Assembly (NCBI RefSeq): GCF_032118995.1
Contig: NC_092649.1
Location: 30,456,927 to 30,520,926, forward strand
DNA length: 64,000 nucleotides
Direction of reading: 5' to 3'
DNA from: Asterias amurensis
Lineage: Eukaryota; Echinodermata; Asteroidea; Forcipulatida; Asteriidae
Shown: positions 11,814 to 23,800 of the stretch, in pieces
Layout of the letters: every line of letters begins with the position of its first letter
Numbering within the stretch: position 1 is the first letter of the stretch
Made by a program: the position numbers and the translations under genes
Notes under the pieces: model-generated
Told to the model about the DNA's origin: nothing
Seen by the model: the letters and a program-made list of their open reading frames with translations, nothing else
The model's database searches: none

Positions 11814-14800
11814 ATGGCAGATGAAAGGTAAGTGTTAAACTATGTTTTGTACAAGAAAAACGACTAAATATGGTTTGAATTACCGCTCTTCCGGCGGTGG
11901 GTTGGGGATGGGAAGCCAGTGCAGTAGTGAAATCTTGGATCAATCTTGATTGACTGATTGATTGATCGATTGATTGAATGATTGATCGTGTTGATGACAA
12001 GATGATTAAGTTTTAAGTTGATGATCCTACACCCCTACCACACGACCGGGAACCAAATGCATATGAATGGTAGTGGGGTAACAGGCCGGGGTGAGGTTGT
12101 TTTGATTACCCCCCCCCCCCCCATAATTAATTCCAGTGTCAATACAATTTTTGCAATGAATTTCAATGCAATGCTGACTGGACTCCCTTGGTAATGGGGG
12201 GGGTGTTTCTTCTTCCTTAAAAAAAGTTAAACTTATATTATAAATAAATGCAGCCTTTGAATGATAAAAGACAATAAAGATGTACGCACTACGTGTGTGC
12301 GCATGCGTAGATATACACACTCAAGCCAGGAACCTATATAATATAAGAGGACAATAGAGTCCATGGGATGGGAAAAGTCCACAGTTGGAAAGCAAGTACA
12401 AAACCAATGGGAGCTGTTGCAAAAAGTTAGGGTATTTAAACAAAACAAAAGAGGGACAATAGGAGGTCCGCGGTTGCAGGTGTGTACTACAACTTAATAA
12501 CAAGCTTGCGTGGGTTGGCTTGAGACAACATGAATATTGTGTAAGGTTGGACTCTTGCAAGTAAGACTCAACTACATATGACATTTGTTCGTAAACGAAC
12601 TTGTTCATGCTGTTTCGGGGCCTACAATACAAACACAGTCAATGTTTTAATTAAATAACAAACTACTGTACAATGATACTACAGCCTATTTGGTCAGACA
12701 GAGTCATAGTACTAGTAGGCATATTGGGTAACATTATAAACAATTGAACATAACTCATTTGTATACATTTTACAATTCTTCTTTAGTGTTGCCATGGAAA
12801 CCAGCAGGGTGGCGGAACAAGATTGGCCTGGGAGGTGGGCCCATCTCCGAAAGCTATTAGAGAGAACCGGCCCTTTTGCCCATCCAGACTTTGAACCTAG
12901 TCCAGAGGTAATGCATCTTAAGATACTCTTCATGTTGTGGAGAAAGAAGAGCCAAAGATGAACCATTCCTAAGTCTATGTTTACATTCATTGTACGTCAG
13001 AAGTTTGTCTGGATGTTGGAGCGTGAATTTTGTTGAAGGGGGTAGTGGGCTGTGTACTAAAGCAGTTCCGAGGTTTAAAAACATTACTGAAATGGGAAGG
13101 GGAAGTATTAAGTTTTATATCTCACCTCAGGGATCTCAAACATATGACGGCTCACGTAGCTACTTTCAACATGGAGTTCCTTCCTCAATACTTTCAGTTG
13201 CGACTTCACTCATAAATGTTGTCTCAGTTCTCCTTCACTGTCCAACATGTCCAAGAGAAGTGGATTGGAAATGGTGTTTGCTGAGATGCTTTTAAAAACC
13301 TGATTGTAGGAAGGGAAATTGAGAGTGATAACAATAACTGGGGTCTTATATAGTTCACAATAGCCTATGACCTAGATCAAGTCGTTTTACAACATTATTT
13401 TCTCACTGGGTAAAACACAACAATTACATCAAGCTCCTTTATATGAGTGCTAAGGGGTTGGTCCAACACAGCACTATATCAGCCTGGACGTGTTCCCATT
13501 AATACACCTAGGTTAAGAGAAGCAATTTATGGTTAAGTGTCTTGAGTGTTCATAACAGGGATTCAAACCGACAACCGATGTCTTTGACTTCGCTATCAGA
13601 AACTGAGTTTGAGGTGCTGCACTGCTCGGCCACAACTTTAATTTCATAATAAATTTGTAATTTTTCTCTCTTTTTATTTTGTATAGATTCTTGACTTTAT
13701 GCTGAATAATTGTAAAATCTTAGTGGTTGGTGCAGGAGGCTTGGGATGTGAAATCCTCAAGGGTTTGGTAAGTTTCTCAATTAGTTTCTAGCCACTCTAA
13801 ATCCACTGCTACTGATTTGTTATAGTTATTTTTGTTTCTTGTTTTAGTTGAGTAGCCTACATTTTCAATAGCACTTTTCACACTACTCGACTCCCCAGGG
13901 TTGCTCCCCTTGGTTGCCCCCGGGGAATAACGACCGGCCTTTTCACACTAAACTGCTTTACCCTCGGTCTGCCCTGGCAAATGAGCATCTTGGGGAATAG
14001 CCAACACCTCACTGCTTTGGGGTAGGGGTTTGGGTAAAACCGTAGTAGAAACGTGCAGCCAGAACCCTGTGGTATAGGGACACAGTGTGAAAGAGCGTTG
14101 AGTTAACTGTGGGTAGAAACAGTCTTTGGGCCTCCCTAGGGCCTCCCAGTTCTGTATTCCATTTGATACATGGTGAAAAGGCTTGATGTCAGCAGTCAGG
14201 AATGGCTTAGGGGGAAATTAACAGTGGTTCTTAAGAATATAAATCTAAAAGTGTTTATCTAGTCAACATTTTTGACATCAATAATGTTTAGTTGGTAAAA
14301 CAATACAAATTTTTGCACCCATTTTTAAGAAGAAAAAAAGCAACCAAGGCTTAATACAATGAATAAATTGGCAAATTAATACCTGTATGAAATGAACATT
14401 ATTACTTTGATTGCAGGCTCTGATGGGTTTCCGTCAAATTGATGTGATTGATATGGACACAATAGATTTATCAAACCTCAATAGGCAGTTTCTATTCAGG
14501 TAAGTAAATGAAGTATGACGTTATTACCCAACGCTACCAAACACTGTTTCAGCTGATTAGTTGTGATTTTGTGTAAAGATTTTTAATGCGATATCGCCTA
14601 ACATCACAAGGCCAAGGACGGCCACTTCAAGGTTAGGTCTACACTTTACTGATTTAGGCTATCAACCAAATCAACTGTCACCAGGAACACGTTGCTACCA
14701 CTCCTGGGGCCGAAACGGGTTACCCCCTACAACAGTCTCTAATGATGTAGGCATGGGTATCATCCACTAGGAGCCACCTACTCCTGGGGCCGAAACGGGT

Positions 14801-17800
14801 TACCCCCTACAGTCATTAAAGATGTAGGCAGGGGGGGGGGATTATCCACTAGTATCCTGGTTGGTAGAGCAGAATGCAATACCTTATCAACTTATGACTA
14901 TCTGCAATATTTTTGTGCTTAAAGTCACCTGGAAATAGAATTTGTTTTCTTTCAAACATAGGAGTATATGCTTACAAACAATAAAACAATTTTTTTAGTA
15001 AGTGTTTGTCATGATTTATATGTTTAAAAAATATATAAAGTTGTTTGGGGGGCTGACTCCGCCTACCCCTTTTGTGACTTCAATCGAGGCGGACTTTGCC
15101 TGCAATGCGTAGAGTAAACACACGTGCAAAGTACATGTACGTCCAAGTCGTGAGTTGGTACATTTCAAAAAGTGTTTTTCTGCATTCAGCAGCAATACAC
15201 CTGGTCGGAATTGCCGGAAAAAACAAAAAACTTTTGTTTTTGAAACGTACAAACTCACGACTTGGTCCGACATGTACTTTGCAATTGTGTTTACTCTACG
15301 CATTACAGGCAAAGTCTGCCTCGATTGACGTCACGAACAGTGCCCTCTCGGGTCGGGGTCTACTCTTAAATTTGTAAATAACATAAGAACTGATTTTTTA
15401 AAACCTTAGTTAACTGTTTAGTCACATTCCACTTATCAAAACACATATATTAGTGACAAAAGCTTTATTTTGAAAAAATACCACTTCCAGGTGACTTTAA
15501 AATGAGTTACTACTTTTTGAATTGTGCAATTCTTCCGAAAGGTAATGCAGGCCTGGAATTTCAGATTTGAAAGGGCAAGGCCATTTTCATTTTGCAAAGG
15601 GCACTTCCATTGGAAAATCTTAAAGTCCATAGGAAACTTTTGAAGGGGCACCAAGGCCAAGACCAGGGGCAGCAAAGACCATGGCTTCCGTGGTATCTGT
15701 GAAATTGCAGGCCTGTTAAGTGGTAGTCAAGAGTTTTAATAAAACTGTTATATTTCTTGATGTGCAGATTGAAGGATGTCGGTAAACCTAAAGCTAACGT
15801 TGCAGCAGACTTCATCAACAACAGAATACCTGGTTGCAATGTCACTCCGTATCCTTTACACTTTATTTCATCTGGTTCTTCATCATTAGTCATTCCTAGA
15901 AACACAGCTCTTGTGGGGATAGATCCATTTCCCATTTCCAAGTGTCATGACCAAGATTCGAACCCGCACCCCGATGAGTTAACCACCCAAACTTAAGTCT
16001 GGTGCACAAGGCCATTTTCACATGATGTTACCGCAAACCTCTCTAGGTAATAATACTTCCACCATGCAAAGTCTTAAATCCTACTCATCTCATTGTGGTT
16101 AATGATGAACTCCTTAATGGTTGACCTCAGACATTTCAAAAAGATTCAGGATTATGATGATACATTTTATAGACGTAAGTAAAGTAACTCTTCTCGTTTA
16201 AAATAACCTTGTATAAACCTATCCAACTCTTACACCACATGTACATGTAAGGAAGCCTTTCTACTCTATAACATGGTGGACTTTTTCAAGAGTCAAATAC
16301 CATTATAATGGGTATGTGTGTCAGTTAAGTTTGCTATTGATAATTAGCGCAGTTTAAAAACTAAATTTCTTGAAGCTTTGAAACTTCATGAAATTGAAGG
16401 TCTTGACGACTTATGTACATATTTTATGTACAACACGAAAACTAAAACGTAAAACTAAAACTAAAACTAAAATGTTGGTTTGTGCGTAATGTGTCTTTTT
16501 GTGGCATCACTGACGATGTGTTACTGCTCTATGAGCTTTTAAATACCATGATCTTGTTAGAATTGCAGTGAATGCTTGATGTAAAACCATTCATTGAGTT
16601 TGCATGGTGTGTAAACAAAACAAACACACAATGTTCTAAACAAGGGGAGTGCCTTTGCATACTGTTATCTTTCCCAGCATTTCATTTCTGTGAAACTTGC
16701 TTTAAATCATACGTTAGTTCTGATAAATGTATGGAAATATTTATTTGTTTTTAGAGTTTCACATCGTGGTTAATGGTTTGGATTCGATCATCGCAAGACG
16801 CTGGATAAACAGCATGATGGTAAGTTCAGGAATTTCATCTTTAAACATGTTAAAAGGGCAAGGCCATTTTTTGTGCAAGGGGAACTTCCATGCTTTGTGT
16901 ACTACATGTATATTATGTTAAATCTATGTTAATTTTATTGTGTACCCGAGATGTGGGGCAACAGATCTACGGATCACAGTATGTATTTGCTTTTGTTGTC
17001 CCTAGCCCATCTCGGGGTATATTGTCAATGTATTATGTTTTGTACTGTTATGGCAAATAAAATAATAATAATAATAATTGGAAAATATGAAAGTTTATTG
17101 GAAACTTTTGAAGGGGCACCAAGGCCAACACCAGGGCAACAGAAGCCTTTACCTCTGTGGCCTTGGGGGAGGGGGGGGGGGGTCAAGCTCTCTTCTAGGC
17201 AATAACTCAAGTCATCTCAACACCAAAGCTAGTACCACAGGCACAGTGCTTCCTACACTAATAGATCAAATGTTGTACTGTCTCTTTTATATCCGCTATA
17301 GTTGAGTTTATTAAATTATGAAGATGGTGCTGTGGACCCAACATCCATTGTACCAATGATTGACGGAGGAACAGAAGGGTTTAAAGGAAACGCCCGCGTT
17401 ATCATACCAGGAATGACGGCTTGTATTGAGTGTACGCTGGAGCTCTATCCACCACAGGTAAGGATCAGGGCCCAAGCTATTAAGTAGAAAATACTGCTAA
17501 GCAAATTTGTTTGCTAAGCAAAAAAATGGGATGGGAACCAGTGACAACCATGTAATTTCTATGCAATTGTTGTTTGTTACCTGTTTCTACTAAGCAAGTA
17601 ATTTTTCTTGCTTAGCACGTTTTTTGTACTTACAGGCTTTATGAAGGGCAGTAGACTTAGCAGGTCAAGTCATCGTTCTTGGAAATGTGTGCAAGCTCAG
17701 AACCATGTAACCAATTGAAAGTTACCTGCTACATGTGTATCTGCTGCCACCATGTGTTGAAAGTTTCCCCACAGGCATGAAGCTTTTAAAACCCTACAAG

Positions 17801-20800
17801 GGGCAGAGGTTTTGGAATAATACTATCTGTGTGGAAGGTCATCCACACATCTAGGTAGCATAGTTAGCCCCGAATTATGTTCCTGTATATATCCCTCATC
17901 TGATATACCAAGGGCACAGCAAAACAAAGGGTGAACCTACGTGATTATGGTTTGACCATAATCATTTGCCTCATGACACCCAGCACATCAACAGAGGCAC
18001 TTTCTCCATGCATGTGGTTGTACAACCTAATAAACCAGTGTGTGTACACTTTCTAATCCCAGTCCAAACCTTGTATATTATTCAACCAATGGCAATGTGG
18101 AGGCCCATCTATCTGGAGGTCACAATGAACCATGTGAAAGGTGAACAAATCATGAATATTCAGTTTTGTGTAAAGGTTCCTTAACACACAATTGAGGGAA
18201 ACGTATTCAAATCTTGTTCATATAATTTGTGGTAGGTTATCACAACTGATCCCAGAGATAGTGTAGTTATCGTGTAAAACTGCATTTTCCTTCACAAATT
18301 ATCAATAGATTAATATCTATGTTTCTCATTACAACTTTACCACTAGTTTTGTATGATGCCTTTTTATTTTCTCTATTACCAGATCAATTTTCCGATGTGC
18401 ACCATAGCTCATACACCCAGACTACCCGAGCATTGTATCGAGTATGTTAAAGTCCTACTCTGGCCTCAGGAATATCCATTTGGGAGTAAGTCTCCAACAG
18501 ATAATTTATTTTTAGAAATTTTATGATTAATTGATAGCTGGAATTTGATTTGTATATGACCATATTGATTTGTAGCAAATCTTCACACAAAGTGAGGAAT
18601 CTGCCCACAACCAAAATATCCATGTGTTGAGAAAATTATCTTTAAAAGTGATTTATTTTTCAAACAGTTGTTTTGAAAGAAAAAAAAACTTAAGATTGAG
18701 CAACCAAAGTAAAGCTGATCTCTTTATTCGTACAGAACAGACAATGTTTGTCATTCTTGTTTTTTGTATTTATTTATTCTTAAATTTATTCACCACTTTG
18801 TGAAAACGAAAAATGCAACCTGCCTGCTGAGCGCTGTGTACAAAACAATGGATGAGATTATTTTACATGCATTACACAACACATGGAACCCGACCAACGA
18901 CTTTACATCCCATCCTAAGGACGAAGCAAAGGTTAAGTGTCTTGCTTAAGAACACAAGTGTCACGACTGGGGCTTGAACCCACACTCTGCTGGTCAGAAA
19001 CACAACAGTTTGAATTCATTGCTCTTAACCGCTCGGCCACGACACTTCCACAAATAAATACCTTATATGTACACTGTATGTACATACGATGTATACTAAT
19101 TAGTACAAAACTATTGTGTGGTAGGTCCCAAAACTTGTTAACAACAATGATTTGTTTAAGAATTACAAGCCTTGAATACACAAACAAGATATAAACAACT
19201 CAATCATTCTAATTTGTTTTATTCCCAAGGTGATGTAGCCATAGATGGTGATGATCCAACACATATTCAGTGGATATTTGAAAAAGCACAAGAAAGAGCT
19301 GATCAATATAACATCATGGGGGTGACTTATAGACTGACACAAGGTGAGATAAGCAGGGTGAAAAATGAAACAATTGTAGTATGTGACTCATGGTATATGG
19401 TATAGCTTACGTGAGACACGAGGAAACGTTTCTTGGTGGGACAATCAAGTTGACATTTACAGTGTCGCAATCAGGGTGACAAATGGTTAGACATGCAGCC
19501 ACTATGCATTTCGGTTTGGGCCGCTGAAAGGTTAAACATTTGTTAAGTGAGTAAATAAAACAAGTTTTGAGTTTTGGTGGGAAGTGCATGGTTTAGCATC
19601 AACTCATGGGCCTTTTTTACGTAATTTGACAATTGTCAATTGGTACGGGCAACTTGCAATAGAGTGTGCCCTCTACAGTGTATTCAAGAAAGGCCATTTT
19701 CTCAAAAGCAGTCGGCTAAAAAACAATCACGCTGTCTGACCTGAATGAGGAAACATTCAACAGCTTTCAAAGTATTCCTTCTATTTCGTAAAAGCAGGGC
19801 AAATACAACCTTTACTGCTTTACAAACCACCAACAAACTGCGGAATCCCTTTATGAATTAAAAACCTTGAAGCATACAAATTCAAAAATGTTTATCAAAT
19901 TATGAATGACCAAGTTCCATTACATCAAATTTATATACAGGTTGCATATTTTGAGCACGTTACATATGTACTTCAAGCTAGAGATGCATCTACGTCACAA
20001 ACTGTTTCTGGTTAACGACCCATTTTGGCCTGATGCTCAGATATTTTTTAGTCTATGAATGTTACGTTGGAACCTTGTTTCTGGTTAGAGTGGCTATACC
20101 CCCCAGTCTTTCAAGGCGCAAGGTCTTTCAGAAACCACAATTCTGGTAAATTTGGTCAAATTAACATGAGTGACCATGTCATAGAGGGATATGGTGGACA
20201 CATAACTTTGAAATTATTAGGTTTGGGTAAATATCAGTTAACACCCAAACCAAACAGTGTACTCAATTGGCTCATACAATATAGTGTCCACCAAAAGACT
20301 ATACTTTATATCGACTACTCCGCATTAGTAGACATCAAGTTTTCAAAAGAACATAATCTACCCAGCAAGTAGACACACACACAGTGTTACCGCAAACCAA
20401 ATATACACTGATACATGTACGTCACCATGCCTCAAATCCCGTATATACTAATGTGTCCACTGTTATTGTATACCTAGGTGTAGTTAAGCATATCATACCA
20501 GCCGTAGCATCAACTAATGCAACACTATCAGCACAGTGTGTGACAGAAGCTTTCAAGATTGCATCAAGGTAAGTCAATCTGGTATTTTGAAATTATTCAT
20601 CAAATCTATTTCTTCTTCCAAGTAAAGTGCAGACTTCATGGTATGAATTTAACACACTGTGAGGTTGGTGCACACGCTGTCCAATTGATCAAAATCCACA
20701 GTTAAGTGTTTTTCTTAGAAACCGAATGAGTCTCTTTGCCAACAATAACTTTAAAGTCCACCCATGATTATTAAACTCCTTTTACAAGGAGCTCCGAAAA

Positions 20801-23800
20801 TGCAAAACCAATTTGATGAAATTCATATAAATTGCACCAGCGACCTTTTTGTTATAGAGCCGATGAAACGTAATTATTGTTGTTAAAATGTTAAAATGAA
20901 GAAATATTCTTCTAAAATGCCCATTTGTTTTTGATTTGTGACATTATTCACTGATAACCAAGGAGTCTGTATCCATTATTAAATTTAATCCATACATTTA
21001 TTTTTATACAGACATGTAGCTATAGAAATTAAATACACCAAATAGGAATGATAATTTCCAAGAAGTTGAAACTATACATCTATCATCTGCAATAACACTC
21101 TTAAACAGGTCCACATGTCAAAATTCACTTTAAATACACATCTGTATCCAAGCTTTATCTTTACTTGGGTGTTACTGACTACTAATGGTCACTGGTCCAT
21201 CGATGTGCTGATTGTGTCAGAGTTACTGGTAGAATGTTCGTCTAGGCAAAGTAGCGTCATGATGAGTGCTATTGGTTTTCTTTGATGTGTGTAGTGGTAG
21301 TCAAGAGTTTCATTGCAGTAATATTCTCTACAACAAATTTTCAACAAATTAATCTGGCTGGTGAGCTGAAAAGTTTACAGAAATCCTGGCAGTAAATAGT
21401 TAAGGTGTACATGTAGGTGGTGCTGTGATTGTCCTTAAGCTCTCAATGCGTTGATGGTTATCTTGATAGTCAATAATCCTCTGGGTCTTTAGTATTAATA
21501 GTCAAGGTGTACATGTAGGTGTTGCCGTGATTGTCCTTAGGCTCTCAATGCGTTGATGGTTATCTTGATAGTCAATAATCCTCTGGGACTTTCTTCCAAA
21601 GAGAGTCTTAAGTGCATCTCTGAAGCGTTTGTATTTGATTGCGTAAATGAGTGGATTGATGCTAGAGTTAGCTGCAGCAAACACTGTGGCTATATCATAA
21701 GGTATACCAGAGAGGTTGGCTGCTAAGGTGATGGTGTTTGGCAACCAGCAAATGAAGTACGCAACACAGACTAAGATAAGCGTCTTGATGACATTGCGAC
21801 GAGCTCGCAGAAGGGATTCCTCTTTGGTCTCTTGATTGGTCTGAGTTGAATTTGAAGACCCTGCCCCGGTGTGAAGATGTGATTCAGTAGTGCTCATTGG
21901 AACCGGGTCAGTTTGCCTAGCGCTTCGCTTCAGTACGACAGAGATATGAATGTATGCAAAGAGCATCGTCCAGGCCGGTGCAATAAATGATATAATGTTG
22001 GTTGCCTGCACGAAGGGGTTTAAAGGATTTTTTGAAGTGGGAGGTAGCGACACAATACATGTTTTCTCTTCTTCGGAGTAAGTAATCAAACCGAAAATCA
22101 AAAGTGACAGTCCAACTCCGAAAATCCACGTAATGGTTATAGCAATACCTGGTACCCACCAGCATGCTAGTAATGCTTGATACTTGAAGGGGTACACAAT
22201 GGCCAGGTAGCGTTCCAGGGTTACCAGCATCAAGCTGATTGCCGATGTTAAAAGAAACATCCAGAGGATGGATTCAGACTTCCAGAGATAACAGTACAAC
22301 CATCCAGAAAAACCATCAGGTAGTGTCTCTGAGCTTGGAATATTGAAAAACAACATCAAGACGACTGAGCCTAGTAAATCAGCAACTGCCTGATTGCAGA
22401 GGATAGCGTTAGTTACTGTATGCATGTCTGGTACTCGGCATATAGCAACACAAACTACAAAGTTCCCCAAAACACCAAGGATACCTATGACTGCACTGAA
22501 TGCACCCAAGACCTGCATCACCGTATCATCCATGGTGTCTAGTGAGCTACGATGCAGCATAAACAAAGTCTCGTTTACAGATAAACTATTTCCATAAACA
22601 TCAATCATTCTGACAATCGCTGTCTATTCTACTCAAATGCTTACTAACTTTGCCAACGTCATACTCTAGCTCATTTCGATAATAACCTCTCCTTCTTTGT
22701 GAAGTCTAACTAGCTTCAAGTTCCCACACGGTTTTATATAAACCTCTCAGTCACATCAAGCCCCTGTAATATGAAAAGTTCAAAGTCTAGTTTTTTTCCC
22801 ATTTATGCATCTATTGAACAAGACAGCTTTTCACTGACGCTGATGAATGACATAAAAGTGATTCGATTAGCAGCCTCTGACGATGTTAAAAATTGTCCAG
22901 CGTGGGTATTTTTCAATTCAGATCACGTAGCTGGGTCTAGTCGTTTGATTAACTTTGTTTGTGGCATTACTAATTGATTTTAAAAAAGAGTGGTGCTCAT
23001 CCCTTTTGTTTGTTATGGAGATTTATTTTCTGTTTGTATAGATCTTGTTGTTAGGGCCCGAAATCTGAAATCAAGATGTGGTTCAATTTTAATCCAGATT
23101 GTTGTGGGTAAATCGAGGTAGTGCAAGTCACATTTGTATCCAAACGAGAAAAAGGACACATAGAATACAATATTTTTTTTCTATGAAATTAGATCGTTGT
23201 TAATTCTGGGTATACCAAAATCTTTAAAGTAAAAATTTGAATTTTTTTACAACTACAATTTGAATTTGTCAAGTAATTTGTTTTCAGTCAAAATGTGAAA
23301 TTCAAGGCCATGAAATTCAAGGTAATTGACACCAGTTTAGCTTGAGTTTAGAGACATGTAATTTGTCCCCACTCTCATGAAGACTATCTTATGAAAAATG
23401 AGTGCACAAAATTAAAAATCTAGGGTTGCCAGTATCCCACCAATGTTGGTGTGACATGTACTTTGCATGTGTGGATTGGTGTAGAAGCTTACATTTCAAC
23501 CATTTCCCACCATCTTTAATTCCCACCATCTTTAAAACCATGTGACATTGTTATTGATTACAGCTGCTGTAGCCCACTCAACAATTACATGGTATTCAAC
23601 GACACTGCTGGCTTGTATACGTATACCTTTGAAGCTGAGAAGAAGGTGAGTAATCAACGTTAGCAACCTCCATTAGATACAATTACTCAGAAACCAGGAT
23701 TGACATCACAAACTTGCCGCCTCTCTGACGACTGATCGTGTGTTTCTTAAAACACACTCAAGATTTCCACATCCCAGCTCGAGTGTGAAAAATCAACAGT

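Noticed and set aside
18890-19050. Possible tRNA gene
   Set aside because: A and B boxes are present, but the sequence cannot be folded into an acceptor stem by eye, and it continues into the SINE body found at many other sites.
20055-20372. 105-codon ATG frame in UBA3 intron 10
   Set aside because: It has no recognisable domain and contains repeated TTTGGGT/ACCCAAA-type inverted pieces; it is probably chance in repetitive intronic DNA.
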